Shown one piece after another: positions 6,892 to 13,660 of a DNA stretch of 23,412 nucleotides. The notes beneath the pieces were generated by a model. It saw only the letters and a program-made list of their open reading frames with translations, was not told the DNA's origin and did not search any database. The DNA lies in contig JBLRWC010000038.1 in assembly GCA_047921455.1 (NCBI GenBank), positions 1 through 23,412 of the forward strand, written 5' to 3'. Both the position numbers and the translations under genes were made by a program. Each line of letters opens with the position of its first letter. The stretch's first letter is position 1. This DNA is from XN24 sp047921455 (lineage in GTDB: Bacteria; Pseudomonadota; Gammaproteobacteria; Steroidobacterales; XN24).

Positions 6892-8363
6892 CCACCCGGC
6901 TCAACCCGCTCGACACGGCGTGGGTTTTCACCGAGTCCCGCGCCACGCCGAACCATGTCGGCGGGTTGCTGCAGTTCCGGCTGCCGGATGATGCGCCGGA
7001 GGATTTCCTGCGGCAGATGATGGCGGATTTTCGCGACCACCTCGATTTCAGCCCGCCGTGGAACCGTCGGCTGCGGTTTCCGTTTACCAAGAATCCGTTG
7101 CCCAGCTGGGTCGAGGACAAGGAGATCGACCTCGAGTACCACGTGCGGCACGCGGCGCTGCCGTGGCCCGGCGGCGAGCGCGAGCTGGGCGAGTTGATCG
7201 GGCTGCTGCAGAGCACGCCCCTCGACCTGAGCCGGCCGCCGTGGGAATGCACCATCATCGAGGGGCTCGAGGGCAACCGCTTCGCGATTTTCATCAAGAT
7301 TCACCACTCCCTGGTCGACGGCGTCAGCGGCATGATGCTGCTGCAGCGGGCCATGTCGACCGACCCCGAGGAGAGCCTGGTGTTGCCGCCATTCTGGGCC
7401 ATGGGCGAGGGCCAACAGCGGGCTCGGTACCGCGGCGCCCGCCGGCGCCGCGCGAAGCGGGTGGCCGGACCGGCACCCACCATGGCCAACGTCATGGCGT
7501 CCGCGATCGGCGGGCTGAGCGCGCAGGTGCGGACCCTGCCGCAGCTGGTGGCGGCCTTCGCCAAGATCCTCCGGCGCATCGGCGCTGCGGAGGAGGGCAT
7601 GGCGATCCCGTTCGATACGCCGCGGTCCATGCTGAACGGCCGGGTGCGCGAAAAGCGACGCTTTGCCACGCAGCAATTCCCGATGGAGCGGCTGCGCGCA
7701 CTGGCCGTCGCCGGGCAATGCACGCTCAACGACATCGTGTTGACTGTGTGCGGCGGCGCCTTGCGCAAATATTTGCTTGAGCGCGACAGCCTGCCCGACA
7801 AGCCGCTGATCGCCGGTATCCCGGTCTCGGTGCGGCCCAGCGACGACCAGGGCAGCGGCAACGCTATCAGCTTCATCGTCGCCACGCTCGCGACCGATGT
7901 CGACACTCCGATCGCGCGGCTAGCAGCGATCAAGGCCTCGGTGCAGCATGGCAAGGACCATATCCGCAGCCTGCCGAAGAAAGCCATGATGCAGTACACC
8001 GTGCTGCTGATGGCGCCGACCATCGTGACGCTGCTGACCGGCGTCGGCGGGCGCACGCGGCCGATGTTCAATGTCACCATTTCCAACGTGCCGGGCCCGG
8101 AGCAACCGCTGTATTTTCGCGGCGCCGAACTCGTCGCCGTTTACCCGGTATCGATCGTGACCCACGGCCAGGCGCTGAACATCACCTGCGAGAGTTACGC
8201 GGGACTGATGAACTTCGGCTTCACCGGGTGTCACACCGCCGTGCCGAGCATGCAGAAAATCGCCGTGTACGCCGCCGATGCGGTCACCGAACTCGAGAAC
8301 GCGTTGTTGCCGCCGAAGCGAAAGCGCCGCACCAAGCGCGCCGCGCCCGGTGCCGGAGCTTAA
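6888..8363 (+). CDS. Wax ester synthase/diacylglycerol acyltransferase (WS/DGAT)
   Basis: A 491-residue protein of the bacterial WS/DGAT family, which transfers an acyl group from acyl-CoA to a fatty alcohol (wax ester) or diacylglycerol (triacylglycerol). The catalytic motif HHxxxDG is present as HHSLVDG at residues 139-145. The family blocks LNPLDTAWVF, PNHVGGLLQF, PLDLSRPPWE, LNDIVLTVCGGALRKYL and the late NVTISNVPGP are all visible. The GTG at 6888 overlaps the preceding TGA, so translation is probably coupled. Length is near the family norm. Two basic stretches stand out: RGARRRRAKR after the first domain and PPKRKRRTKR near the C-terminus. Such enzymes sit at the inner membrane and on lipid inclusions. 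Confidence 0.93.
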   Translation: MTTRLNPLDTAWVFTESRATPNHVGGLLQFRLPDDAPEDFLRQMMADFRDHLDFSPPWNRRLRFPFTKNPLPSWVEDKEIDLEYHVRHAALPWPGGERELGELIGLLQSTPLDLSRPPWECTIIEGLEGNRFAIFIKIHHSLVDGVSGMMLLQRAMSTDPEESLVLPPFWAMGEGQQRARYRGARRRRAKRVAGPAPTMANVMASAIGGLSAQVRTLPQLVAAFAKILRRIGAAEEGMAIPFDTPRSMLNGRVREKRRFATQQFPMERLRALAVAGQCTLNDIVLTVCGGALRKYLLERDSLPDKPLIAGIPVSVRPSDDQGSGNAISFIVATLATDVDTPIARLAAIKASVQHGKDHIRSLPKKAMMQYTVLLMAPTIVTLLTGVGGRTRPMFNVTISNVPGPEQPLYFRGAELVAVYPVSIVTHGQALNITCESYAGLMNFGFTGCHTAVPSMQKIAVYAADAVTELENALLPPKRKRRTKRAAPGAGA

Positions 8364-8369
8364 TCACCT

Positions 8370-9950
8370 ATGAATACCCCTCCAGCTCACGCCGAGGAAG
8401 GCCCGACCTTCCTCGGCCATCCGCGCGGCCTGTTCGTGCTGTTCTTCGCCGAAATGTGGGAACGTTTTTCCTACTACGGCATGCGCGGCCTGCTGATCTT
8501 CTACCTGGTGCAGCACTGGTTGTTTTCCGACAGCCAGGCGGCGGTCATCTACGGCGCCTACACGGCGCTGGTGTACATCACGCCAGTGGTCGGCGGCTAC
8601 CTGGCCGACCGCTACCTTGGCCAGCGCAAGGCCGTCCTCTTCGGCGCCGTGCTGCTGACCTTCGGCCACTTCCTGATGGCCTTCGAAGGCGACGGCGGCC
8701 AGGACAGCGCGGCACTGAATATTTTCTGGCTGGCACTGTCGTTCATCATCGTCGGCTCGGGTTTTCTCAAGGCCAATATTTCGGTCATCGTTGGACAGCT
8801 CTACTCGCGCACCGACATCCGGCGCGATCCCGCCTACACGATTTTCTACATGGGCATCAACCTGGGCGCGGCCGCTGGTGCGCTGGTGGCCGGCTACCTT
8901 GGCCAGGTGTACGGCTGGGCCTACGGTTTCGGTGCGGCCGGCATCGGCATGCTGCTCGGCCTGCTGGTGTTTGTCTGGGGCAAGCCGCTGCTGCTCGGGC
9001 GCGGCGAATCGCAGTTCCCGGAGCGGCTGGCGCGGCGCGTCATGGGCGTGCGCTTCGAATGGTGGCTGTACCTGATGAGTGCCACCGGCGTCGGCCTGGT
9101 CTGGTTCCTGATCCAGTACCAGTCGCTGGTCGGCGGTCTACTGATGATCGCGGGCGTCGTGCTGGTCGCCTATGTGCTGTACACGGCCGTGTTCCGGTTG
9201 CCGAAGCATGACCGTGACCGCATCTTTGCAGCCATGTACCTGATCTTCGGTTCGATCCTGTTCTGGGCGCTGTTCGAACAGGCGGGCTCCTCGCTCAACC
9301 TGTTTACGGACCGTGCCGTCGACCGGGTCATATTCGGCTTCGACGTGCCGGCCTCGATGTTCCAGTCCATCAATGCCATTTACATTGTGCTGCTGGGACC
9401 GGTGTTCGCCATCCTTTGGACCATGCTGGCGCAGCGTGGCCTCGAACCCTCCGCGCCGGCCAAGTTCGGCCTCGGCGTAATCCAGCTGGGCGCGGGCTTC
9501 CTGGTGCTCGTGGTCGGCGCGGTCGCCGCGGGCCCGGGCGGCCTGACGCCGGTGTTATTCATCTTCCTGATTTACCTGCTGCACACCACCGGCGAGCTCT
9601 GCCTGTCCCCGGTGGGCTTGTCGGCCATGAACCGGCTGGCGCCAGGCCACCTCGCCGGCCTGATCATGGGCACCTGGTTCTTCGCTTCGGCGACCGGCAA
9701 TTTTGCCGCCGGCCTGATCGCGGCGGCGACCGGCGCGGAAGGGGCCGGGCCGGAGCGTGTCATCGAGGTCTATTCGACGGTGGGCTGGACTGCGGTCGGC
9801 GTGGGTGTCGCCATGCTCGCCATCTCGCCGCTGATCGGCCGCCTCATGCACCTCGATACACTCAAGGATGCCGAAGCGGTGCTGCCGGGACAGGCGGAAA
9901 TCGGCGAACCCGCCGCGGCAGGCACCCACTTGCCGCAGGAGGCGAAATAG
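8370..9950 (+). CDS. POT-family proton-dependent oligopeptide transporter
   Basis: A 526-residue polytopic inner-membrane protein of the POT/PTR2 branch of the major facilitator superfamily. The hallmark ExxERFxYYG appears as EMWERFSYYG at residues 29-38. VVGGYLADRYLG follows as the loop 2-3 motif, with FYMGINLGAAAG in the fifth helix and the late GELCLSPVGLSAMNRLAP block. These proteins import di- and tripeptides with protons. It starts only 6 bp after the WS/DGAT stop, so it is probably in the same transcript. A direct link between peptide uptake and wax synthesis is not obvious. The substrate may differ from peptides, as the family also moves other amino-acid-like compounds. Confidence 0.92.
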   Translation: MNTPPAHAEEGPTFLGHPRGLFVLFFAEMWERFSYYGMRGLLIFYLVQHWLFSDSQAAVIYGAYTALVYITPVVGGYLADRYLGQRKAVLFGAVLLTFGHFLMAFEGDGGQDSAALNIFWLALSFIIVGSGFLKANISVIVGQLYSRTDIRRDPAYTIFYMGINLGAAAGALVAGYLGQVYGWAYGFGAAGIGMLLGLLVFVWGKPLLLGRGESQFPERLARRVMGVRFEWWLYLMSATGVGLVWFLIQYQSLVGGLLMIAGVVLVAYVLYTAVFRLPKHDRDRIFAAMYLIFGSILFWALFEQAGSSLNLFTDRAVDRVIFGFDVPASMFQSINAIYIVLLGPVFAILWTMLAQRGLEPSAPAKFGLGVIQLGAGFLVLVVGAVAAGPGGLTPVLFIFLIYLLHTTGELCLSPVGLSAMNRLAPGHLAGLIMGTWFFASATGNFAAGLIAAATGAEGAGPERVIEVYSTVGWTAVGVGVAMLAISPLIGRLMHLDTLKDAEAVLPGQAEIGEPAAAGTHLPQEAK

Positions 9951-10013
9951 CAGGGCGCCAGGGCCGGCAGAATTCAGCTAGGCTTTGGGTGAGCCCTGCA
10001 TAGGAGGCCGGCA

Positions 10014-10226
10014 ATGAAAGACCTGGACGAGCTCAGAGAAATCTTTGATTACTTCGATGCCGACAATACCGGCCGCATCGACCGGCTGGAGTTCGGCCGC
10101 CTGATGGAAGCGCTCGGCGCCGATGCGCCGGCCGAAGAGCTGGACATGGGCTTCGATCTCATCGACGTTGACGACAATGGTGCGATCGATTTCCGGGAAT
10201 TTTCCACCTGGTGGCTGAATCGCTGA
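10014..10226 (+). CDS. Small EF-hand calcium-binding protein
   Basis: A 70-residue acidic protein made almost wholly of one EF-hand pair. The 12-residue loops are DADNTGRIDRLE and DVDDNGAIDFRE, both with the standard liganding residues, so calcium binding is likely. There is no signal peptide, which suggests a cytoplasmic buffer or sensor. A strong ribosome binding site (AGGAGG) precedes the ATG. The protein ends with a WW pair, shared with the decayed copy at 489-677. It is 63 bp downstream of the peptide transporter gene and might be read from that transcript. Its partner is unknown. Confidence 0.88.
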   Translation: MKDLDELREIFDYFDADNTGRIDRLEFGRLMEALGADAPAEELDMGFDLIDVDDNGAIDFREFSTWWLNR

Positions 10227-10251
10227 GGCGGGCCGACAACGACTCCCACGG

Positions 10252-10279
10252 TTGAAATATGCCGTGATTCTTCTATGTT
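10252..10279 (+). promoter_or_regulatory. Candidate sigma-70 promoter of the cupin gene
   Basis: TTGAAA at 10252-10257 and TATGTT at 10274-10279, with a 16-bp spacer, lie 40 bp before the cupin ATG. The leader that follows contains a GTTGGG/CCCAAC inverted repeat (10277-10282 and 10300-10305), then the GGAGGAG ribosome binding site. Confidence 0.5.
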
Positions 10280-10318
10280 GGGAGAACCCCGTGAGAAAAC
10301 CCAACGGAGGAGTCGTGT

Positions 10319-10795
10319 ATGAAAAAAAATGAACTGGTAATAGCCCTGGCCGCGCTGGCGGTCAGTGCCGCAGCCTATGCCATGTCGGAGATGCCATACC
10401 ACGGCGAAGGACACATCATGGTGAATGCGTCTGAGCTCGAGTGGGGCCCGATCGCATCCATGGCGGCCGGCGCGCAATTCGCACTGCTGGAGGGAGATCT
10501 CGGCAAGCAGGAACCCTTCACTTTTCGCCTCAAGCTGCCGGCGGACTACGTGCTCGCGCCGCACATCCACCCGGCCTACGAGCGGGTTACCGTGTTGTCG
10601 GGCACGCTCCATTTCGGCCACGGGCGCACGCTCGATCGCGCTCGTACCATGGCCCTGGAGCCGGGCGGGTTCGCCGTCATGGCGCCCGGCGAACCCATGT
10701 TCGGCTTCACGGATGAGCCGACGGTGATCCAGCTGCACGGCACGGGGCCGTGGGCCATCGAGTATCTCGATCCGGCCGACGACCCGCGCCGCTAA
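10319..10795 (+). CDS. Secreted cupin-domain protein
   Basis: A 158-residue protein with a clear Sec signal peptide (MKKN, then a hydrophobic stretch, with cleavage likely after AAAYA near residue 21). The mature part is a single small cupin. The first cupin motif reads HIHPAYERVTVLSG with the two His and the Glu expected for metal binding. The second motif is degenerate (PGEPMFG), with a possible ligand His in IQLHG. It is probably a periplasmic metal-binding cupin; the reaction, if any, is unknown. A GGAGGAG site precedes the ATG at good spacing. It has its own promoter candidate and converges with the minus-strand hypothetical gene that ends at 10838. Confidence 0.8.
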   Translation: MKKNELVIALAALAVSAAAYAMSEMPYHGEGHIMVNASELEWGPIASMAAGAQFALLEGDLGKQEPFTFRLKLPADYVLAPHIHPAYERVTVLSGTLHFGHGRTLDRARTMALEPGGFAVMAPGEPMFGFTDEPTVIQLHGTGPWAIEYLDPADDPRR

Positions 10796-10837
10796 GGCCT
10801 AAGTCCGCACTGCCTGCTAACAGCAACCCGGCGCCGG

Positions 10838-11230
10838 TCAGCTTGCCTTGCTGAGCATGCTCGACGCGGCGTCGGGCAGGCGGTGCTTCAGCCAGTCGAG
10901 ATCCAGCCTGGCTGGATTGTCGATGTACGTCTGGGGGTCGTCCACCAGCGACTCCAGGTAATCCTGCGAGACCTTCCACTCGGTCTTGCGCTCGGACTTG
11001 CCGCGTGCATCGATCTCGAATTTCTTGTTGTGATAGCGGATCGTGAAGTAGTCAAACGGTTTGCCGGGGTCGTCCTTGTAGATCTCCACGCCGGCCTTGT
11101 GCCCATCGAGGTACTTGTCGAACGCTGAAATCACGGTCCCCATGATTTTCGTATCACGGTTTTCTTTCAGTGCACGGTTGACCACGTCAAGCGCGCCGGT
11201 AAACAGTTCATAGATGTCTCGGTCGGTCAT
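10838..11230 (-). CDS. Hypothetical 130-residue soluble protein
   Basis: I do not recognise this family. The product is soluble and highly charged, with no signal peptide or membrane segment. It begins MTDRDIYELFTGALDVVN and contains a strand-rich middle (FDYFTIRYHNKKFEIDARGK) flanked by helices. The start is set by a strong AAAGGAG 6 bases before the ATG at 11230; a longer in-frame reading to 11353 would overlap the BON gene. Only 4 bp separate it from the upstream BON-domain gene, and its ribosome binding site lies inside that gene's end. It is therefore probably in the same sigma-54-driven transcript. Confidence 0.75.
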   Translation of the reverse strand: MTDRDIYELFTGALDVVNRALKENRDTKIMGTVISAFDKYLDGHKAGVEIYKDDPGKPFDYFTIRYHNKKFEIDARGKSERKTEWKVSQDYLESLVDDPQTYIDNPARLDLDWLKHRLPDAASSMLSKAS

Positions 11231-11234
11231 TGCT

Positions 11235-11669
11235 TTACTCCTTTTCCTCATTGTGTGAATCCCTGTCATCGCTGTGGTCGTCCTGCACCTCGAGTTCGTT
11301 GACCACGGCACGGACGCCGACAGGCGACGTCGCAAACTCGCTCGCCAGTTCACGCTGGGCCTCGCTTGCTACCGTGCCCCTGAGAAACACGTTGCCATCC
11401 CTGACGTCGGTATCGATCTCCAGCGCACTGAGCTCGTCACTTTTCGCAAACTGCGTCTCGATCGCCGCGTGGATGCGGGCATCGCTCACGACGTGAGGCG
11501 TTTCCGCATCGAGGTCCAGCACCTCGTCCGCAGCCGGCTGTCCTTCGCGTTCCGGCGGTTCGTAGCCGGATACGCCGCGGGGCGCCAGCACGAGGGCCGC
11601 TGCCCCGAGCACGGCCAGCAGGCCCATGACGCGGATGCGATGCATGTCGTTCATGGTCCTGGTGAGCAT
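11235..11669 (-). CDS. BON-domain periplasmic protein
   Basis: A 144-residue exported protein. The N-terminus has basic residues and a hydrophobic stretch (VMGLLAVLGAAALVLA), a likely signal peptide or membrane anchor. Roughly residues 60-130 form one BON domain, with the pattern SDARIHAAIETQFAKSD, LEIDTDVRDGNVFLRGTV and EAQRELASEFA. BON domains are thought to bind membranes or lipids and occur in stress proteins such as OsmY. The C-terminus is very acidic and rich in His, Asp and Glu. The ATG at 11669 is chosen over 11702 because AAGGAG sits 6 bases before it. A strong sigma-54 promoter match lies about 50 bp upstream, so expression probably needs the nearby sigma-54 regulator. Confidence 0.85.
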   Translation of the reverse strand: MLTRTMNDMHRIRVMGLLAVLGAAALVLAPRGVSGYEPPEREGQPAADEVLDLDAETPHVVSDARIHAAIETQFAKSDELSALEIDTDVRDGNVFLRGTVASEAQRELASEFATSPVGVRAVVNELEVQDDHSDDRDSHNEEKE

Positions 11670-11717
11670 GGAGTTCTCCTTCAGCATTTCCATTGGCAGC
11701 ATTTCTACTAGTCATCC

Positions 11718-11733
11718 TGCAATCGTCATGCCA
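11718..11733 (-). promoter_or_regulatory. Sigma-54 (-24/-12) promoter of the BON operon
   Basis: Read on the minus strand the site is TGGCATGACGATTGCA. It matches the sigma-54 consensus TGGCACG-N4-TTGC(A/T) with a single mismatch and has the exact GG-N10-GC spacing. The predicted transcript would start near 11707, giving a leader of about 40 nt before the BON-gene ATG at 11669. Confidence 0.8.
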
Positions 11734-11828
11734 ACGCAGGCGAAACGCGGGATAGACGGGGGAGGGTGGCGAGACGGACGTGGTTCGGGCCCCACGGGCG
11801 CGGCCGGAGGAGAGATTTTTTCCACTCG

Positions 11829-11847
11829 CGCGGTAAAATTTTCCGCG
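11829..11847. repeat. Inverted repeat between the PRC and BON genes
   Basis: CGCGG and CCGCG arms enclose tAAAATTTT. It lies about 100 bp upstream of the BON-operon -24 box, a typical distance for an enhancer-binding-protein site, and just after the PRC-barrel stop. It could instead be a transcript-ending hairpin, but no T-run follows on the minus strand. Confidence 0.45.
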
Positions 11848-11860
11848 ATGGCTGGTGCTG

Positions 11861-12130
11861 CTAGGGCGGATCCAGTTGCCGCAGCCCGCGCAGCGCCTCG
11901 CGACTGATGGCGAGGACCAGCTGGCGCTCACTGTCGGCCGGGCGCAGCACGCCCCAGGGCACCGCCACGGTGCGGCCGTTTTCTCCTGGTGTCTGCTCGA
12001 CATCGATCAGGGCATAGCAGACGCTGGGGTTTTGCTGCTGATCGAGAAGCAAGTCGCTGACTATGCCAAGCCGATGGCCCTGGCGATCGACGACCGTAAC
12101 GCCGAGCAGCGTGCTTGCGCGTATGGTCAT
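11861..12130 (-). CDS. PRC-barrel domain protein
   Basis: An 89-residue protein consisting of one PRC-barrel. The start MTIRASTLLGVTVVDRQGHRLG and the following IVSDLLLDQQ are typical, and a second half with VAVPWGVLRP completes the small beta-barrel. PRC-barrels occur in photosynthetic reaction centre subunit H, in RimM and in many short stress-linked proteins; this stand-alone form has no assigned function. It has no signal peptide and should be cytoplasmic. An AAGGAACC-like ribosome binding site precedes the ATG. A sigma-54 promoter candidate lies about 35 bp upstream, between this gene and the regulator gene. Confidence 0.85.
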   Translation of the reverse strand: MTIRASTLLGVTVVDRQGHRLGIVSDLLLDQQQNPSVCYALIDVEQTPGENGRTVAVPWGVLRPADSERQLVLAISREALRGLRQLDPP

Positions 12131-12164
12131 ATTTCCGGTTCCTTGCCCTGCTTACTGGAAGGCA

Positions 12165-12180
12165 TGCAGGAACCGTGCCG
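12165..12180 (-). promoter_or_regulatory. Sigma-54 (-24/-12) promoter of the PRC-barrel gene
   Basis: On the minus strand the site reads CGGCACGGTTCCTGCA, with the invariant GG-N10-GC spacing and a perfect GGCACG core. It differs from consensus at the first base and at one base of the -12 box. The predicted start is near 12154, about 24 nt before the ATG. Any activator site would have to lie within the 3' end of the regulator gene. Confidence 0.65.
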
Positions 12181-12192
12181 AGTACAAGCGGG

Positions 12193-13524
12193 CTATGCGC
12201 GGTATTTTTTCAGCTTGGTATAGAGCGTCTTCAGGCTGACGCCGAGCGCCTTGGCGGCGGTCTTCTTGTCGCCGCCAAAATGTTCGACGGTCGCGAGGAT
12301 GGCGCGGCGTTCCACTTCGGCAAGCGGCTGGCCGACCGTGATGCGCAGGAAGTCGCCGTCGATCGGGCCACCGTCGAGCACCTTGTGGGGCAGGTCGTCC
12401 GGCGAGATCTGCTCCGCCGCCAGCAAGTGGGCTCGCGTGACGGCGTTCTTGAGTTCACGCACATTGCCGGGCCAGCCATACAGCCGGATGGCCTCGAGCG
12501 TGTCGGGGGCGAACGTTTTTTTCACGCCCTTGGCGTCATCCAGCTCGGCGCGGAACACCTCCGCGAGCAGCTCGATGTCCTCGGGCCGTTCGCGCAGCGG
12601 CGGGATGCGGATCGGGAATTGCGCCAGCCGATAGTAGAGATCCTCGCGCAACACGCCGGCTTCCATGGCCTCCTCCGGGTCGCGATTCGTGGCCGCAACG
12701 ATGCGCACGTCGATCGCGATCTCGTCTTCGCCGCCGACCCGGCGCAGCTGCCCGGACTCGAGCACGCGGAGCAGCTTCACCTGCAGTGCAGGTGACATTT
12801 CGGTGATCTCGTCGAGAAACAGCGTGCCGCCCGAGGCGCGTTCAAAGAAACCGGTGTGACGCCTGGCTGCGCCGGTGAAGCTGCCTTTCTCGTGGCCGAA
12901 CAATTCACTCTCGAGGATTTCCGCGCTGATCGCGCCGCAATTCACCGCCACCAGCGGGCCGGCGGATCGCTCGCTCAACTCGTGAATGGCCTGCGCGGCC
13001 AGTTCCTTGCCGACGCCGCTTTCACCGCATAGCAATACCGTCATATTCGTCGGGCTGACTTTGCGCAGCACCCTGGCGAGGCGCTGCATGGACTGCGAAT
13101 TGCCGTGCATGGATTGCAGGGCGTTCGCCGGGCTGCGGCCGGGCGGCGTGGCCTGCTGCGCGTCCTGGCCCTGGGCTGCGATCCGTTCCAGTGCCACGCG
13201 GAGCCGTCCGGTATCCGCGGGCTTGGAAAAATAATCCGAGGCGCCGATCTGCATGCCGCGCACCGCACTCGACAGCTTCGGGTCGGCGGTCATCAGCAGC
13301 AGCTCGATGACATGACCCAGCTGGCTGCTCTCGAGGAAGGCGACGCCCGCCGAGCCGAGGATGTCGTAGTCCACCAGCGCCACGTCCGGGGTTTCATGCA
13401 GCAGGGCCGCGCGCGCTTCCCGGAGCGTGGCCACGACCCGCACCGCGAAGCCGGTTTCGCGGAATACGTCCGACAGCCGCACGACGCTCTCGGTGTCGTC
13501 GGAAAAAATCAGCGCATGGAGCAT
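12193..13524 (-). CDS. NtrC-family sigma-54-dependent response regulator
   Basis: A 443-residue transcription activator with three domains. Residues 1-115 are a receiver with the acidic pair D9/D10, phosphoacceptor D52, T79 and K101, so phosphorylation looks possible. Residues about 140-370 are the AAA+ sigma-54 activation domain, with Walker A GESGVGKE (167-174), the sigma-54 loop GSFTGA (214-219; Ser replaces the usual Ala), Walker B GGTLFLDE (232-239) and WPGNVREL (351-358). The last 40 residues form a Fis-type helix-turn-helix. No histidine kinase is next to it, so it is an orphan regulator within this window. Two sigma-54 promoters immediately downstream in its own direction suggest local targets. 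Its ATG has only a weak ribosome binding site. Confidence 0.93.
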   Translation of the reverse strand: MLHALIFSDDTESVVRLSDVFRETGFAVRVVATLREARAALLHETPDVALVDYDILGSAGVAFLESSQLGHVIELLLMTADPKLSSAVRGMQIGASDYFSKPADTGRLRVALERIAAQGQDAQQATPPGRSPANALQSMHGNSQSMQRLARVLRKVSPTNMTVLLCGESGVGKELAAQAIHELSERSAGPLVAVNCGAISAEILESELFGHEKGSFTGAARRHTGFFERASGGTLFLDEITEMSPALQVKLLRVLESGQLRRVGGEDEIAIDVRIVAATNRDPEEAMEAGVLREDLYYRLAQFPIRIPPLRERPEDIELLAEVFRAELDDAKGVKKTFAPDTLEAIRLYGWPGNVRELKNAVTRAHLLAAEQISPDDLPHKVLDGGPIDGDFLRITVGQPLAEVERRAILATVEHFGGDKKTAAKALGVSLKTLYTKLKKYRA

Positions 13525-13660
13525 CTTTCAGGGGCCAACTATATTGTGCGTAAAGGAAGCCAATAACGAAAAGGAAAAGCTTGTCATACCATGCTGGATA
13601 ACCGTAATACAGGGTTGCCGCAGGCCGGCCGCCGGGCGAACAAGGACTGAGTGAGCCGGC

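Noticed and set aside
9989..10004. GG-N10-GC match before the EF-hand gene
   Set aside because: Both boxes deviate strongly from the sigma-54 consensus; expected by chance in GC-rich DNA.
13547..13562. Possible sigma-54 promoter of the regulator gene itself
   Set aside because: The GG-N10-GC spacing and TGGC are present, but the -12 box is poor (ACGC) and the leader would be only about 12 nt.
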